Below, piece by piece: positions 61,351-64,000 of a DNA stretch of 64,000 bases. The stretch is taken from the NCBI GenBank assembly GCA_023634235.1, contig JAMKCF010000018.1:6832768-6896767 (forward strand), written 5' to 3'. This DNA comes from Pisaster brevispinus. Taxonomy: Eukaryota; Echinodermata; Asteroidea; Forcipulatida; Asteriidae. Both the position numbers and the translations under genes were made by a program. Position 1 is the stretch's first letter; each line of letters begins with the position of its first letter. A model generated the notes under the pieces. The model made no database searches, had not been told where the DNA came from, and worked only from the letters and a program-made list of their open reading frames with translations.

Positions 61351-64000
61351 CTAGACGTACAGTGTTTGTAAACAACAAACACACAGGTGTTCGTGAGTGA
61401 TGTCAGATTGTGATTGAATGAACTGGTGACGACATTTTACCATATCAACCCAATGTCTGGTTCAAAAGTAAGATTGTTTTCCAATTAATTCATCTTCCGG
61501 TTTAAACTGGAAGTCGAGGTCAAATTGGAAGTCGAGGTCAAATTGGGTCACACTTTGTTTAGCGTTTGTGAAAACAATTACGATGATTTATATATTGTAA
61601 AAAATCGTATGTTTGGTTAAAAAGTTATTATTTTTTCGAATAATAAATATTAACTTTCGGTTTGAATCGGAAGTCAAGGTCAAATGGGGTATAATTCTGT
61701 GTATCGTTTCTTCACTTGTTACACACCTTCCCAATTATGCATGGATTGTCAAAACCCAATGTGTGGTTCTGAAGTTATGCTTTTTTGAAAACATTAAATG
61801 TCGACATCCGGTTTGAACCGGATGTCAAGGTCAAACGGGTCACATTTTATGCAGCACGTGTTTAATTTACCAAGACCGTTCAGACAACTTATGAATTGTT
61901 ACAATCCGATATGTTTGTCAATGATGACGTCATCAAATTACACGCCGTCCTCTTGTGAAAAATAAAATCGTACATGTTATTTGAAAGGGCAGTGAGTCAA
62001 ATGTTTTTATGTTAAATGTAGCGACATTTTCCGACTTCCCTTTCATCTTGGCTACAGATCTCGATACGAAGCTTGAACATACTCACAAGTACATATCAAA
62101 TATGCAATTCACTGAATCAAACTTATTTTTAACAAAAATTGATTCTTTATTGATTAATAATTCACAATTAGTTTACACAAGCTATGTTATTCATATTGAC
62201 ATTATTAAGCTAATAATTCTTAGAACAGGAATTCAATTAAAGTTGGATTCTCATGACATGTACACTTGATGATGATGTCCTTAAAATAGGTCGAGCAGAG
62301 TGTAAGCTGTCGGTTGTATTTTATAAATGGCTGGCTTGATTTTTGGACATTGTTTTCCGTACAGAACGGTTTGTTTATTTAAGACCTTTGATAGAATGAA
62401 CTGTAAAAGACACCTGTTTTGTATAAATATGCAAAGGAAAAGCCCGGCGTGATGATACAAGTCTAAGCTTCTCGTAAATTTGGACTACTACAACAATTAG
62501 TCAAGTACTATTTCTACCTCTGTGGTGCATCACACACTCGGCAAGAAAATAAGGAGAGAAACACATGATGTGTGTAATCTTTCACTGGAAACCATTCCGA
62601 TACTGGATGTGCTGTATTCTGGAAAAGAAAAACAGTATTAACGACAACTTAACTAATATCAGGTCTCAAACTATTATCTTATTGACACTAATACTATGTA
62701 AATCATAGCACATTATTTTCAACGCACAACCAAAATACAATAACTTGTGTTTAGAATGTTTCAAAAAAAAAAATTGTATTTCAACAGAAAGTCTCACAGT
62801 AGGCCCTACATGTATTACACACAGTCATGTTATCTATGTTTAACATAATGCAATAATTTAAATGGAAAATGGGCTCAGCCAGCAGTTTTATTTCATTTCC
62901 TTTGGAAACGTTTGACCTTGCAAAATAACTTTGTGAAATTTTGAACTTTGAATAAATTACTGTAAATTTACCTCTTGGAAAAGTTACAGATCAAAGAAGC
63001 ACACAAGTGGATGATTTCGGACTCTCCATTAGCATGGTTTTATTGAGGAAGAATCTTAGAAGACAACTAACAGAAGCATGAAGGCTGAAGATGGCTCATA
63101 TTGAAAGCTGCATGTCCAGTTTCTGTGTGCCACTCCTTCCCAGACATCAGACTCTTATCCTGCCATCAGACTCTGTTCAATATGTTTCATGATCACTGTA
63201 GGGCCTACTACTAGTTGATAGCAAATCAAGATGAAACTGGTAAAATAAACAAAATTCAAGACATAAAACATTTCAAGATTGGATGGTAACAAGTAGAAGG
63301 TGCGCATACTGTTTCAGAAGTGAACAACTTACGAATGAAAACCTTTCATCGAAGGGTTGTGAAATTGTTATGCTACAATACGTAGTTGGCGGAACACTTT
63401 GGTCAAATCTAACCATAACAGAGTCAGCTATCATACAAAAATGTCCAATTCTACCCCCTCCATGATCATACTAAACATTCCTTAGTTTTAATAACCCTCA
63501 CTACTTGATAATTTAAGGATAATCTTTATTAACATAACTGTGCATTACATACGGAACACACGATCATTCTGACTGAAAAGCGACGATGCTGAAACGAAGC
63601 TTACCGTTTTATTCACCGTGTCGCACCGAAAAACACTGCCGTGAGTGCCGGTCTGCAACCCCCTTGACCAGCTGATGTCACGTCCGGACGTGTCAGTGCA
63701 ATCTCGGTGTGTGATCAAAACATTCTCAATGTTGGTCCTTTTCTGCTTGCATTTTCTCATATAATAAATGTCATACCAATCACTGAAGCAGGTGAACATC
63801 TCAGTGAAACTTCGTGTTCAATTCCATATCACCGTTAAGACATCAGAAGGGCGAAAAGGGAAACAATTTGAAGCCGAATATAGCACAGGTTGAGAGGAAT
63901 TCATTTCAGTAGCGTTGCTCCATTGATAAGCTTTCATTAAAAGTTCGATGAACTGTGACATGTCCAAACGTGCACAGAAATCAGGCCATACTTCTAGCCT
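61351..64000 (-). mobile_element. Helentron-like element 14, runs off the window
   Basis: Second copy of the first 2.65 kb of element 5 (33421-36070), starting with the same CTAG and GTGTTTGTAAACAACAAACAC hairpin. Keeps the compensated palindrome 'catccggtttgaaccggatg' at about 61806. Small differences include a duplicated 'ggaagtcgaggtcaaattgg' near 61520. The right end is outside the window. Confidence 0.75.

Noticed and set aside
28315..64000. Short ORFs of 60-100 codons throughout the array
   Set aside because: Not conserved in frame between near-identical copies; no known domains (no Rep, helicase, transposase or reverse transcriptase motifs).

Overview
This is animal nuclear DNA: one intron-rich gene followed by about 40 kb of transposon-derived repeats. 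The only confidently identified gene is the 3' three quarters of an importin-7/importin-8 orthologue (IPO7/IPO8), on the + strand. I could place 20 coding exons (1023-23518), all with GT-AG introns. They splice into one continuous frame of 757 codons plus stop. The 5' part, about 280 codons judged by the roughly 1040-residue length of vertebrate importin-7, lies before the window. The product is a HEAT-repeat nuclear import receptor of the importin-beta family. The organism is probably a marine deuterostome, and an echinoderm is my best guess. That guess rests on the importin sequence and on repeats resembling the Tsp (sea urchin), pearl (bivalve) and DINE-1/HINE families, so it is an inference.

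Layout. 1-23518: gene body. The introns carry tRNA-derived SINEs, many short inverted-repeat (MITE-like) elements, and minisatellites with units of 20-22, 33, 54 and 105 bp. 23519-about 28300: 3' UTR and downstream DNA, with a 114-bp tandem repeat (four copies), a 500-bp palindromic element and a 105-bp tandem repeat. 28315-50380 and 57213-64000: an almost uninterrupted head-to-tail series of non-autonomous elements. Their left ends share CTAG, a short hairpin and usually GGTGTTCG. Read on the minus strand this is the 3' end expected of Helitron/Helentron-type rolling-circle transposons. Their interiors are built from monomers of about 140 bp centred on the palindrome CTTCCGGTTTGAACCGGAAG followed by AAGGTCAAATGGGGTCA, alternating with TGACGTCA-rich segments. 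50391-51250: an array of 13 short hairpin modules in A-rich linkers. 51430-53150: a comparatively repeat-free island that may hold the last exon of another gene. 53160-57212: decayed repeats, a perfect-ended palindromic element and a long direct repeat.

The importin is the only part with evident cellular function. No transposase, Rep/helicase or reverse transcriptase is visible, so every mobile element here looks non-autonomous. The most interesting structure is the rolling-circle-like array, with its palindromic, transcription-factor-site-like monomers and the hairpin-module array inside it. Coordinates were read by eye and may be off by a base or two for repeats; exon borders were checked by frame.
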